From Guadua angustifolia (Eukaryota > Streptophyta > Magnoliopsida > Poales > Poaceae), in the NCBI GenBank assembly GCA_036346375.1, contig CM070515.1, positions 12,608,423-12,672,422 on the forward strand: a stretch of DNA of 64,000 nucleotides, in the 5' to 3' direction. Shown in pieces: positions 46,380-57,330 of the stretch. Made by a program: the position numbers and the translations under genes. Position 1 is the stretch's first letter; every line of letters begins with the position of its first letter. Under the pieces are notes generated by a model. It did no database searches, was not told where the DNA came from, and saw nothing but the letters and a program-made list of their open reading frames with translations.

Positions 46380-48001
46380 TATAAAAGAAAGTGATATTCA
46401 CTGTAAGGTTTATGATTCCATTGCAACATACAAGAACCTTACTAGTAAATGAAACAAATAATTACTGACAAAATCAAAACAAATTAATGTTTAAGGTTTG
46501 TTTGGAGCGCAGAAATTGTACAGTGACTTTAATAGAAAACGGTAAAATTCTCTCAGCAAAATCCATCGTCCCAAATAGAGCCTTCTCGAGAAGTTTGCTT
46601 GCCGGAAACTCTTCATACAGCAGCATTAGTTTCCAGCCCCAGATCAATTAATTCAGTAAATGCTTGCCAAGTCAGCGTCCCACAGACAAAGAAGAAATAG
46701 ATAGCGCCGTTGCACGGTTAAAATCACTGGTTTGCGGCGATAAAGTTTTAACCACGGCACAAGTTTAGCAGAATAATTGAAAGCAGAGTAGACTAGCACA
46801 CTAAATGACAGCAGTATATTATATTGTCTAAACCAACCAATGTCGTGTGGGCGATCTTCTGCTCCACAGTCTCCACTCCATACCTCCAAATCATCCTTTT
46901 TAATCTTCTTCTTCTTTTCTGCTATTCTATTGTTAGTCTAGGTGACTAGGTGCCACTGGGGCACCAAAAAGTCAAAGACAAGAATCCTAAACTAATCTTA
47001 TTGGATTAGGACATGCACGGATCCAGGTGTTAAACCCTTGGGCACTTGATGTTGATGTGCAGATCTCAGAATCTGGCAAACATATCTCGATGCAAACTGA
47101 CAAACTGGAAAGATGCATCATGAAAAGGTAATAGTAAACAAGTCACGGTTGGGGAGTTTCACTATAACTTGCTGACCGATGCATGGCTTCAAGCCAGCTT
47201 GCAACCAATCAAGTGACATTAGCTTACAATCTTAGATCAAATGCATTATTGCCCTTAAGCCATTGGAGCACTTGAGTGGATGATGAGGTGATGGACTCCG
47301 GCTCGAGTAAACATCTGGTTTTTGAATTAGTTAAGAACTTTCGGTAGTGTCAAGTGCATCTCCGAACTTTTGTTGGTATTACAGTCAAGTACATCAGGAC
47401 ATGCTGTTCATCAATTATCAATCGCAGTGGCGACATTAAATTACCGTCATAACCTTGCAATGTACTCTGGTTTCAGGAAACATGGTCTAAAAAATGGCCA
47501 TATGGTAACACAATTATCTGATTCTGTCAGGAAACAACTGAAAACGCCACTTGTGACTCCATTATGCAATATGAGAACAATGCAAGTACTCGAGGTACAA
47601 AGTACCTACTAACTATCAAGTATTTAATGGTAGGGCAGGGAGACCACAGAATATCATCGTCTACTCCTAATCTTAAAATTGTCACACACACACACAATAG
47701 AAGAAGGTATCCCCACATAGTACAGTATACATACGGCGCAACACCCTTCAGGCCCTCTCTTAACATCCAATAATCCAAACTTGACTAACCTTATCGATAA
47801 ATTACTCCTTTGATGTCCCAAAAGGTGAACCAAACACTCTAACAATGACACCAAAATGATAAGGCCGGTGAACACTTTCATCAGCTCTACTATGATGGAG
47901 AGCCTGAAGGCCGGCTTACATGCCAGCAAACTTCAGTTTCAGTAATCAGTACTGCTCACTACTCACTGTGTTCATAGCTAAGCTTTTGTGTTGACGAAGC
48001 C

Positions 48002-48400
48002 ATGAAGGAGAGAGGGGTGGGGAAGGGGCTGATCATGAAGACCCTGGACCGGTGCCTGTCCAAGCAGAAGGGCCGCGAGCCGCCGGAGGGGCGCTTCGCG
48101 GTGTACGTCGGCGGCAGCGGCGCGGCGAGGGAGCGGTTCGTCGTCCGGACGGAGTGCGTGAACCACCCCTTGTTCAGGGCGTTGCTGGAGGAGGCCGAGG
48201 AGGAGTACGGGTACGTGGCGGACGGGCCGCTCGAGCTGCCGTGCGACGCCCGGGCGTTCGTGGGCGTCCTGGAGAAGATCGAGCGGGAGAAGGCCGAGGA
48301 GAAGACGACGGTCAAGTGCGGCGGCCTTGTGAGGGGCCACCACTCGGCGCACCGGATGATGGCGATGGTTCCTGGGAGGCTGCCGATGATCATCGGCTGA
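48002..48400 (+). CDS. SAUR-family auxin-responsive protein, copy 2 (132 aa)
   Basis: The same 132 residues as copy 1 at 42782-43180, with no coding difference seen by eye, so the duplication is recent or under conversion. It shows the same SAUR core (RFVVRTECVNHPLFRALLEE; YGYVADGPLELPC) and the same start context. The upstream ~1.5 kb is also shared but carries small changes, including loss of the TGTCTC core noted for copy 1. Its 3' UTR is cut after about 37 bp by a decayed gypsy element, so the transcript end and polyadenylation must differ from copy 1. It is probably functional in coding terms; expression is unknown. Confidence 0.93.
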   Translation: MKERGVGKGLIMKTLDRCLSKQKGREPPEGRFAVYVGGSGAARERFVVRTECVNHPLFRALLEEAEEEYGYVADGPLELPCDARAFVGVLEKIEREKAEEKTTVKCGGLVRGHHSAHRMMAMVPGRLPMIIG

Positions 48401-49152
48401 CGAGCTGGATCGTTGAGTGATCGTTTAGCAGCTGTTCGTCGCCGAGTCCGGTTCGGCCATCCAGGAGCAGCAGTACTTCAAACGGACATAACTTGGGCTC
48501 CGGACTCCGTTTTCAGCGTCGACCACTCGTTTGAAAGGTATCGAGATAACCTTTCCAATGGATCTGGTCCCAATGCTAAATTCCTCTTGGAGCGACGGAA
48601 TTCACAAAACAATCTCACGGGTACAGAAGATTCTAGGTGCTGTGCCACACTAGTATTTTTGGGCCTATGGGCCATGTATGGTTACGGGTTGCATCGAGTG
48701 GCTTCGCACCTTAGGGTGGATGGCCTAACCCTAATTTGAGGCGCCCAAGTCATGGTCTCCACCCTATATAATGCCCGTTAGTCCCGAATCGTTCCGTCAT
48801 CTAGGTTATTGTTGTCGTTTGGTACGACCCGTGAAGGCGTACCTCCTCGATGTTTGCGCGATCGACTAGATCCTTGGAGCAGAACCAAACGAACCTCAAG
48901 CTTGATTTCTTTCTGATTTCAATACTATCTTATCAGTATTGCTTCATGCTTTGGTTCTTGCGGGTTCTCGATGTCTCTTGCGAACAATTGATCGCTCATC
49001 CGGATCTTGTCATCCTGTTGTGGATTGGCATTAGACGCATTGTGAAGCTCCGCACTGTTGGTAGGCAAGCCCTTGATCTCGTGCCATCAACATCTTCTCC
49101 AAATCGCGTATCATCATGCTCACGAAGATCGGGATTCACCGTCCCCATCAAG

Positions 49153-49165
49153 TGGTATCGAGCTC
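49153..49165 (+). promoter_or_regulatory. Primer-binding site of the gypsy element
   Basis: TGGTATCGAGCTC follows the 5' LTR. It resembles a tRNA-Met-type primer site with changes after TGGTATC. Confidence 0.55.
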
Positions 49166-50929
49166 AAGGTTGCTCGGTGAGATCTGTCCCATCAATTTCG
49201 TTTTCTACCTTAGAGTCCGAAAATTGCCCACAAAATAAGATTTGTCCCTCGAATCAAGCTACTTTGTGCCCTAACTTTTCTATTGTCTATGGTTCTGTTG
49301 AATCATCGGTTCATAATCGTGTCTTTGCTGGTTTTAGAGTTTAGCTCCCTTAGAGTTTGAGTTCGCCAAGTCATGTTTTGTCACCTAATTGCATTAATTG
49401 GAGTGGTCTCTGTTAGTAGATCGATTGGTGCATTTCCGATGCTTTCCTATCAGTGGTCTTGGCGATCACCAAAGTCGGAAGTACTACCCACTCGTAAGCT
49501 ATCGTCACATTGCTATGGCGTGGTCTGCAGAGTCTCATTCCTTGCGATGACATGTCGCTTCAGAGTGGTTGGCTTCACAAGCTCAAGTCGTTAAGCTCCT
49601 GCTGTGCCATCTCATCGCCAAAGTGCTCATCATCGCTGGCGTCGGTCCCAAGTGCTTTCGTCCTGGCTGCTGCACGTGTCTGGTCCGAGATTGTCCATTC
49701 GCTTCATGGTCGATTGCGCCGCAATAGTTGTCTCCTCACAAGTGCCGCTTGTCGCTGCGTCTTTCGCACTTGTCTGCGTTCGCGTCATCGTCGCCGAAAG
49801 TGCTCGCCGTCTGCAAAATTGCCAAGTGCTCGTCTCTGCAAAAAAATTGGTCACCGAGTGCTGCCCTCTGCAAAAAATGCGTCGTCTGTGCTTGCAAACT
49901 GCGGTGCGATGTTCGTGGACTACTTCCTCGGGCGTGCACCAAATCGAGAGAAGAAAAAGGCAAGTGCAATCTTCAAAAGCCGACTAGACCAATTGCAAAC
50001 CAAAGATCAGAGAGAGAGAGAGAGAGCATTGTTGGAGTCCTTTTAATTACCTTTATACCCCTGGTCAAAAAAAAAGGGGGTGTGTGGTGAGCATTGTTGG
50101 AGTCCTTTTGAGTCTTATCCGGTTTGGGCTCCCACAAAAAAAGAGAAGAAAAAAAATCAAAAAAGGAGAAAAGAAAAGAGGCCCTAGTGCTTGCTTTGTG
50201 TTGAGTCGTTTTCCTTGCGTTTCGTGGCAACGTTGGTGATTAGGCTCGCGTCTCTAGATACGGTCTAGCCTAGGACCAGCATTATCTGATTTTGAACGAC
50301 TTTTAGCTTACTTTGGTTCGATGGTACTAGTTCCTCCTTTGCTACAAACTATTGCTGTCCAAAGCTCCACCATCTTCTAACCACAGAGTTCCGAATTTGC
50401 AATCGTTTGCCACATCGAGGACTTGTAAGAACTTGGTAGAAGCTTGAGCGTGTGTGAGGCTTGCCACTTGATACAACCGAGTAGTTCATAGGAGCTTTCA
50501 TATCGTATGAAGTTTCTTTATTCTACTAACTATGGCGGTATTCCAAGCAATCATGGAAAGTAAGATGGCAAGGGAATGAACGTGAGGAGCCCTCACACCC
50601 AAAGAACGGTTGGGTCACTCATTTCAACAGTTGCATAATCGGCATGAGATGCGAACTCGTGACACTCTTGATGCGATTGAAGCCGATTGTGCTACCCTCA
50701 TCGAGCTTCAAGCTCACTAGCACAACTTCAAGGGCTCTCCAACAATGGTGTCTGGTCATGCTTTGGGCCAGCGCTCCACGGTTGTTCTGTTCCTTCAACA
50801 GGTGGATCAAGAGGAGAACAACTACTGCCACTGACACGAGGATGACTACAGGTCAATGTGAACAACGACCAGACATCATCGTCGACTCCAGCAATAACGA
50901 GCAAGGTATGGCTAGAAATCAACATGATC

Positions 50930-52090
50930 AAAGGGAAGAACGTGATGATTCTATGGCAAAAATAAAATTTACTATGCTTCCTTTTGATGGTACTTATAAT
51001 CCACGATGCTTATCTAGATTGAGAGTTGGCGGTAGATCAAAAATTTTCATGCTATGACTTTTCGGCGTAGAAGGGTGCACCGCCACTAGTGAATTCTTGG
51101 TTTTGCATCTATTTGGTGGAAAGAACTTTGTAGAGCCAACCGTGATGTACCTACAACTTGGGATGGGTTAAAGCGTGTCATGAGGGCTAGATTTGTTCAG
51201 CATACTATGCTCGTGATTTATTGAATAAAATTCAGCGCTTTAATCAAGGTGATAAGACGATTGAGGAATATTATCGGAATTGCAAATTGGCATGTTGCTT
51301 GTTGGGATAGAAGAGGGTGAAGATGCAAAAATGGCTAGGTTCTTGGGTGGGCTTAACCGAGAGATCTGAGGATATACTTGATTATAAAGAATACAATTCT
51401 ATCACTGCGTTTGTACCATCTTGCTTTGAAAGCGAAAGGGAAGTCAGGTCGACGATCGCAACGCGGGTAATTTTGGAGGCTCTTCCACATCCAAGTCGGT
51501 CAGATCCATACCAAGACATCATCTTCCATACCGGCGGCACCTACACCCCTGTCCAACTACTTGACGCCAACACGCATTCGGAGGCACACAAGTCGGCCAC
51601 ACTTCAAGCACCCGCCAAGAGTGTTTTTTCCACGGGAGAAATACAATGCTTGCAAAGGAATGGGGATGAGCTAATCACGTGCTCTAATCATCAGAAAATG
51701 GTGAGTACACTAGTGCTAGTGACATTGATGAAAATGAATATGCTCTTGTTGCCACTAACACGCAGAGCGAGAAGAGATTATCACTGCAACATCAGAAATA
51801 TCCGCCTTGTTGTCACTGTACTTGCACAACTGCGATGAACAAAATCACGCCATACTATCTTCCGACAAGATGTGTGGTGAATGGATGGCATGTCATTGTT
51901 GATGGAGGTGCAACAATCTTGCTATGTGAATGTCGAAAAGCTTGGCTACACAAATCCATTCAACAATGAAATGAATGGCAATTCAATGGAAGGTTGAATA
52001 AAACAAGTCCACATTGGTTTTCATATAATTGTTCTGTACCCATGGATGCTTGCCTTTATTGGGACCTGATCTACATTGAGCTTACATCTG
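50930..52090 (+). pseudogene. gypsy gag and protease remnant
   Basis: Broken frames give motifs typical of grass gypsy gags. IEEYY occurs near 51263, MARFLGGLNREI near 51335 (written in another frame as MAR-FLGGLNRE), then ILDYKEYNSIT and LALKAERE near 51390-51435. Further on, VVNGWHVIVDGGAT near 51878-51915 looks like the retropepsin DGG/DSG site, and VPMDACLYWDL near 52040 like the VPM-AC-LLGRPW motif. Stops and frame changes are too frequent for function. Confidence 0.7.
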
Positions 52091-53009
52091 TAGGACCAAT
52101 GATTATTTCTTTAAGGAAAATTGTTTGAAACTTGAGCCTGGAATTAAGAAGTTGATGTAAAAGGCTCAAGGAAACAAGGTGATTAAAATTAGTTAAAAAC
52201 CCTTCATAGTGTCAAAAATCATCTTAGAAAGGTAATTTGTTGGTAAAATTACAAGTACAAGACATAGAACCATTGCCTTGTTTCCTCAAACTTTCGAATG
52301 GAGGTGGCGACCAATTAAAGGTTAGCTCAAACCAGGCAATGCTCTTTTCCAGACCATGTCTAAATGGAGGGTAACACAAGCTTTCCCCACTTTGCGGACC
52401 AACTAAAACCCCTGGACCCAAGCCAAGGAAGCCCAAGCAAGCTTCTCGCGGTCAGTTCGCCACCAACTATCAAGGATAATTGGGTCGGCTTAGGGACCAC
52501 TGAATATCATACCTTTCCATGACTGCCCAATCTAAATTCCCTGACACGAATTCCAAAACAATCTACGGGCAAAATTTAGGCCCCCTTATTTTTGGCCTAT
52601 CCAAGTAGGTTGAGTGCACCTTAGTGGTGCTTACCCTAATTTGCCCAAGTGGCCACCCTAAAATGCACCAATGATTAAGGTGTGTGTTGAACCCTTTCGC
52701 TCTCTTTGGTGTGAAGAGCCTGAGCCGAAACAAACCTCAGTTTCTTTATCAATACTTCTTATCATTGTTCATGCTTTGTTTTTGGTTGACGAGACAATTG
52801 AGTGGATGACGGTGGATGGCATTCATGAAGCCCATGGAGGAGCCCTTATCAGGCCCAACCCCAAACGCTTCCTTACGTCGGGCACCGCCCAATCTGTTCG
52901 TCGCTCGGAAGGATTGGAGTTTAGGAAAACCACCCTTGAAACCCCAGGCGTAGCCTTGAAGGGAAAGCCCTTGACGGAAGGAAAATAGGAGTCTTGGACG
53001 AGCCCTTTA

Positions 53010-53690
53010 AGTGCTCGAGCCCGCTTGTGCAGGCTTGAATGATTCGCGGAATTGCGAAGAAAGTCACTCACGAGCTGGGTTGGTGAAAGACTTACTCGGA
53101 CCCCAGGATAGATTGGGTTGTTTTTCCGGAAGACCAGATTTGACCATGGTGGGATCGGATCTTGGTATCGTTTCCACAGCAATTTCGTGTGTTTTCTTTG
53201 TGATTTCCTGCACTAAAAGTACATCTCCAACCATGAGTATGCTGATGAGCCTCCTGAATGTTTTGGTCGGGTGATTGGCTTCCGATCATGTGGCTAATCA
53301 TACCCAAATTACATGAGATATTGCTGTTCAAATAATGTTTAAAGCAATATAGAGTTGCTCAAGTTATTCTTCCTCATGAACTCCAAGGAACGAGATAAAA
53401 ACTTAAAATAGTAGAAAATTCAGATATAAAACTGCTAATCTATTCAAAAATATGGAAAGCTGGAAGAAAAGACGATCAAGCTAGGGAAACCCTTGAACCA
53501 TAACCCTATAGCCAATTAATAAAACTGAAAGTTAAAGTGTCCTTCCTTAGTTTCAATTTTTCCTAAGGTTTTTAAAGGCAACTATGCACGAACACATCGG
53601 GCCTTTTTCCATCTTTTTCACGTTTTATGGAGTTTTAAAAAATTCTTAGGTTACAGGGAGTGTTAGGATAAGAAACCAAACCAAATAGGT
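53010..53690 (+). pseudogene. Extra, deletion-riddled copy of the copia-2 3' end
   Basis: Aligns by eye with about 57640-58490: the TTGGGTTGTTTTTC, GATTTGACCATGGTGGGAT, TCCTCATGAACTCCA and GGTTTTTAA words occur in the same order but closer together. The following GGGAGTGTTAGGATAAGAAAC (53658) corresponds to the start of the copia-2 3' LTR (58441 on). Upstream, 52850-53010 aligns loosely with 57390-57540. Almost all differences are missing bases rather than substitutions. Confidence 0.7.
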
Positions 53691-55613
53691 TGGACCTTTT
53701 TAGGTTGGTAATCAACTTCAGTAATAAGGGTGCCTTGAAAGAATTAATAAGGGAACTTCACCCTAATTACTGGTTTCATCTATTCGTTCACCCTTATCGA
53801 GAAAATCTTGCGTTCTATTTTCACACCTTCAATCATCGCTTGCCAAGACGTACGCCACCATTGTCGCTGGGATGGCGGGTTGACCATGTCGCGTCGGTGG
53901 CGTAACCCATTCGGAGAGGGTGCATAGCCTCAAGGCCACCGAGTCACCACCATTCGGGGAGGCCATACCGCCTGTGGGATCGTCTAATTGGTCTCTTTGA
54001 GTTTGCCCCAAGTGGAGGGCGGTTGGCGGGTGAAGATGAGCGAGGATCACCGAGAAAAAGTGAGAAAGGCAGGTTCACTGGGAGAGGAGAAAGCCTTCGC
54101 GAGGAAAGGAGAGTGTTGGTGGAGGGAGAAGAAGAGCACCAAGAGAGAAGAAAAGGGATAAGAGAGTGCCGACGTTAAAATAGAAAGGAGGAAAAAAAAG
54201 GAAAAATCAGGAAAAAAGGAAAGAGGTAGGAGTTAGATCTAAACAAGGAGAAGAGAAGAAATTCACGATCTGATATGTTTCTTGGTTCGAGAAAAATTGA
54301 ACCGAGGAGAAAGAGAGCTATTGATTTGAGGTGGACTAGGTGTGCTATTATGTTGCAATACAAGGAGAGAAGAAGAAAAGGTTTGGAAAAAGAAAGTTGA
54401 TCCAGCGTTATTTGGGTTTGGATTTTGTGATGTTCATTAATCCAATCCAATGTGGTGTGGTTGTTGCTTTGGTCTTGCTTGCTTGGAGAGAGGAAACCTC
54501 GAAAGAAGAGAAGGTTGAGTTTTTGGGTGGATTGTTGTTTGTTGTGAAACTGCGTGTACTTTGCAAGGGTGGGGGAGATTGGGAAGTGTTTTTGGCTACT
54601 TGGCTAGATGCACAAAGAGGTTGTGTGCTCTATAGGGTTTGGTTTGATGTTGTTTAATGTGATGATTGAGTAAGTGTTGGTCTTTCTAGAGGAGGTAATG
54701 AAGGTTATGGTGGAAAGTATTATGATGGAGATAGTGATTCAGGGCATCACAAAAGGCCTCAAAATATGGGGTAAAGATTGCTTAGGATGTGACTTTGGCG
54801 GTATTGATGTTGGGAGATGTGTTGGGTGGTAAGACCAGATGTGATGTTAGACATGTGTTGATGGTGGTGTTGATAGTGGGGATAGGAGCTGGTGGTAGCT
54901 ACGTTGGAAGCTATGGCTTTGGTTTTAGTGTCAATGATAGCTATTGAAATGTTGGTGTTGGCGCTAGAGGCGATGTTGGTGGAGAGGTGCGACATATGTG
55001 TTGGTAGAAGGCGAAGGTCAAGATGGTAGGAGGTATGTTAGGAGAGGTGGTGGAAGCTGAGGTGGTTGAGAGCGTGTTGGGAGAGGTGGTGGAGGCCAAG
55101 GTGGCAAGAGGCTAGAGATGGAGACTGTGTAGGCCAAGGCTTAAGCATGTGAGCAGAGATAGAGGAAACCAAGGCTGCAAGTGTGACAAAGAAGGCGAAG
55201 GACTTGATGTTAGTTAAGGCTACGTTGGAGTTGGTCAAAGTGATGAATTATGATGTGTATTGTGATCAGTGGTGCAAGCGATGGCAATCGAAGGTTGGGT
55301 CCATGTGACGATGTTGGATATGGCGTGGGTGGTGTGAAAGGCAAGAATGACGGTCTATGGGTGGTGTCGATCATGACATGGAGGCAACGTTGGTAAAGAT
55401 GGACGTCTTGATTATGGTGTTTGCCATTGTGTTGACTACAGATTTGGTAAAAGTAAATGTTGTAGTAAGGGTATTACGTTATATAACAAGATGACTATGA
55501 TTATTATCTTATACCCATCTTGAGGGGGAGAGTTAGTATTAGAGATTAATAAGAGTCCGAGTCGTGTGACTCAGAATCCTGTTAAGAATAGATTCAAGTT
55601 AGAGTCAAATTAA

Positions 55614-55846
55614 GAATACTAGTCATGTGCCCGTGTGTTGCAACGGAAATTCAATTTGTGATAAAAAAATTTATTTACAGAGAGCACTAATAGTGACAAA
55701 GATGGGTAATTAAAAAACAGTGGCAAATGTGGGTAATTTTGATGAAGTTGCGCGGGCAAAGATGAGTAATTAAAGAGTAGTGGTAAAGATGGGTAATTTT
55801 GATGAAATGACGTGGGAAGATACTCTCACTTTATATAGTAGAGATA
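55614..55846. mobile_element. ~230-bp insertion in copy 1, absent from copy 2
   Basis: Inserted into the 3' LTR of copy 1; the other copy near 60568-60578 runs straight through. It starts TACTAGTCATGTGCCCGTGT, continues GTTGCAACGG, and ends near CACTTTATATAGTAGAG. A GTGCCCGTGCGTTGCAACGG-type head and TATATAGTAG tail recur in grass genomes, but I cannot name the family with certainty. ATA is present at both edges. Confidence 0.75.
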
Positions 55847-56326
55847 GTTCAATTGTAATTCAATTGTACTCACTGCTATAAATAAAGGGTGTAGAAATCC
55901 GATAGGGCACACAATTATTCGAAAATTCTATGCACATTGAATAATCTAAGGGTACATTTTCAGCAACACAGTCCAGAAAGCAACTATGAGGATGGGTTGC
56001 AGTAATAGCGAAGTACAGAAATGGAACCAAGTACACTAAAATGCGAAAAAAACACAAGACCAAGGACTAGTAATATTGAACGGTGGAAGAAATTTGCATT
56101 CGCCAGACAAATCAATACCAAGTAGTGGAGCAAAAGGATTATACAGCAAAAGGACATATATCTTGCACCAATATTAACACCGCAGGTCACACCTGATCAG
56201 TCTTGAACCGACGCTGAACAAATGCCCGATTGGATGTAACGAAGAAGGAGCAACCATAACCATGTACAGGAAAAAGGTGAATCTGACGGAAAATAGCGAC
56301 CTCATTGCATCTACTACCTTCTGATG

Positions 56327-56659
56327 CTAGCAACCCACGGACACGCCTTCTTTCGGAGCAGAGGTGACACCCACAGTTACAGCCTCTTTTGTTGTACAGG
56401 TCACACGAAGGACTGCCTGGGCGCTTAATGGGGAAAGCTTTGATTTGCAGAAAACCTCCCATGATTCAGCTTCTGGTGAGGCAGCAGGTGTGCCTTCGTT
56501 TTCACCAGAACTCGAGGCTTGATACTTCTCGTAGAATGCTTGTAGCTCCAATGCCAATTTGCGAGCAGCCTCCCTTGATTCAGGAAGCTGGTCACTAAGC
56601 TGGGTTGCTGCGATCTGGATGAGCTTATCCATTCCATATTCTCTGATTCCCTCCACGTC
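56327..56659 (-). pseudogene. Orphan copy of the ARM/TOG gene last exon
   Basis: 333 nt including the stop, with the acceptor CTGTCCAG retained. It encodes DVEGIREYGMDKLIQIAATQ through LSAQAVLRVT and ends in VSVGC, versus LSVGC in the intact gene, so one or very few residues differ. No upstream exons of the gene lie before it on this side within reach; copia-2, the gypsy fragment and another full copy of the exon intervene. It is probably not translated, unless used as an alternative distal 3' exon by read-through splicing from the ARM gene, since it lies downstream in the same orientation. Confidence 0.85.
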
Positions 56660-56777
56660 CTGGACAGAAAATAGGTCATTGTTGTGAAACAACTTAAGTG
56701 ATGTTGTATCCCTCGTATTTAGGACAAGAACAACCAAGAGTGATTAGTATATGCAGATACACGCTACACAAAAATTA

Positions 56778-56974
56778 GGCCCTGTTTGGTAGAGATCCTA
56801 ATTTCATCTCATATCTGAAACTTGTATGCTAAAATAAAATGAATTAAGTTTATATTTTTAGTCTAAAATGTAAATAAGATGATCCACCTAAACACTTAAT
56901 ATACCCACAGCTTCAGCTTCACGGATCTAGTAAAGCTAAGAATACCTAGCTCTGAAGCTGTACCAAACACAACC
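56778..56974. mobile_element. Tourist-like MITE, copy 1 (~197 bp)
   Basis: GGCCCTGTTTGGTAGAG at the left pairs with TGTACCAAACACAACC at the right, with TTA at both flanks (56775-56777, 56975-56977). The same insertion is present at 61513-61715. Confidence 0.75.
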
Positions 56975-57186
56975 TTAATATGCTCAATCTCCGGTTAATG
57001 TCGCCCTATTAAAAATAACTGGAAAGGTGTGAACATCTTTGAACTCACAAACTACAGCTAAAAATACATAGCCATCTTAATATTCTCAACATGTCAAATC
57101 TTCACCACAAGCACTAGAATCATTGTTTGGCCAAGCTCCACCTCCATCTTATGACACGGAAAGTTGAAACCCTGAATCTACATATC

Positions 57187-57330
57187 CATTGGATCTTGTA
57201 TCGTGTGGATTGGCATTGCGATTGTGAAGCTCCCGACCTGTTGGTAGGAAGCCCTTGATTCGGTGCCATCAACACCCCCAAATCGACGTATCATCATCTC
57301 ACCGAAAGATCGGGATCACCCGTCCCCATC
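57187..57330 (+). mobile_element. Gypsy LTR-end fragment at duplication joint
   Basis: 57190-57330 matches 49010-49149 (GTGGATTGGCATT ... CCCGTCCCCATCA), the end of the gypsy 5' LTR region, with small indels. It sits exactly between the ARM block copy 1 and the second half of copia-2. Confidence 0.8.

Larger units (their letters stand above)
46108..48437. repeat. Duplicated block, copy 3 (with second SAUR)
   Basis: Matches 40868-43217 nearly perfectly. The left joint lies inside the Stowaway-like MITE, 4 bp from the split in copia-2. The right joint (GCAGCTGTTC then GTCGCC) lies in the SAUR 3' UTR, where copy 2 continues differently. Scattered single-base and short indel differences are present, mostly upstream of the gene. 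Confidence 0.9.
48438..52830 (+). mobile_element. Decayed gypsy LTR retrotransposon
   Basis: The 5' LTR (48438-about 49150) ends near a TGGTATCGAGCTC primer site (49153). A long leader follows, then gag (about 50930-51840) and a protease remnant (about 51880-52090). Reverse transcriptase and integrase are absent. A 3' LTR-like segment (about 52430-52830) is collinear with the 5' LTR (shared CTTTCCAATGG/CTTTCC, TTTTTGGGCCTA/TTTTTGGCCTA and ATTGCTTCATGCTTTG-like words) but shortened by many small deletions. ORFs in the leader (for example 49510-50046) have no recognised domain. Confidence 0.7.
53820..57186. repeat. Duplicated block of outer LTR element 3' part plus ARM-gene last exon, copy 1
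   Basis: Collinear with 58700-61925. From 53820 to about 54180 it is full of small deletions relative to the other copy; from there to 57186 it is nearly identical. It holds the outer element's internal sequence and 3' LTR (about 55532-55934, with an insertion), the orphan exon (56327-56659) and a MITE. The GGTGG-rich ORFs on the minus strand (54759-55238) look non-coding. Confidence 0.88.

Noticed and set aside
49510..50090. Several overlapping 120-178 codon ORFs downstream of the gypsy primer site
   Set aside because: They lie in the retroelement leader, occur in all frames, are rich in Ser/Arg/Cys and have no gag features; the real gag motifs start near 51260.
54759..55238. Minus-strand ORFs in the outer LTR element (and counterparts at 59725-60192)
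   Set aside because: Low-complexity His/Ser/Thr-rich sequence from GGTGG repeats, without retroviral or other domains; conserved only because the copies are recent.
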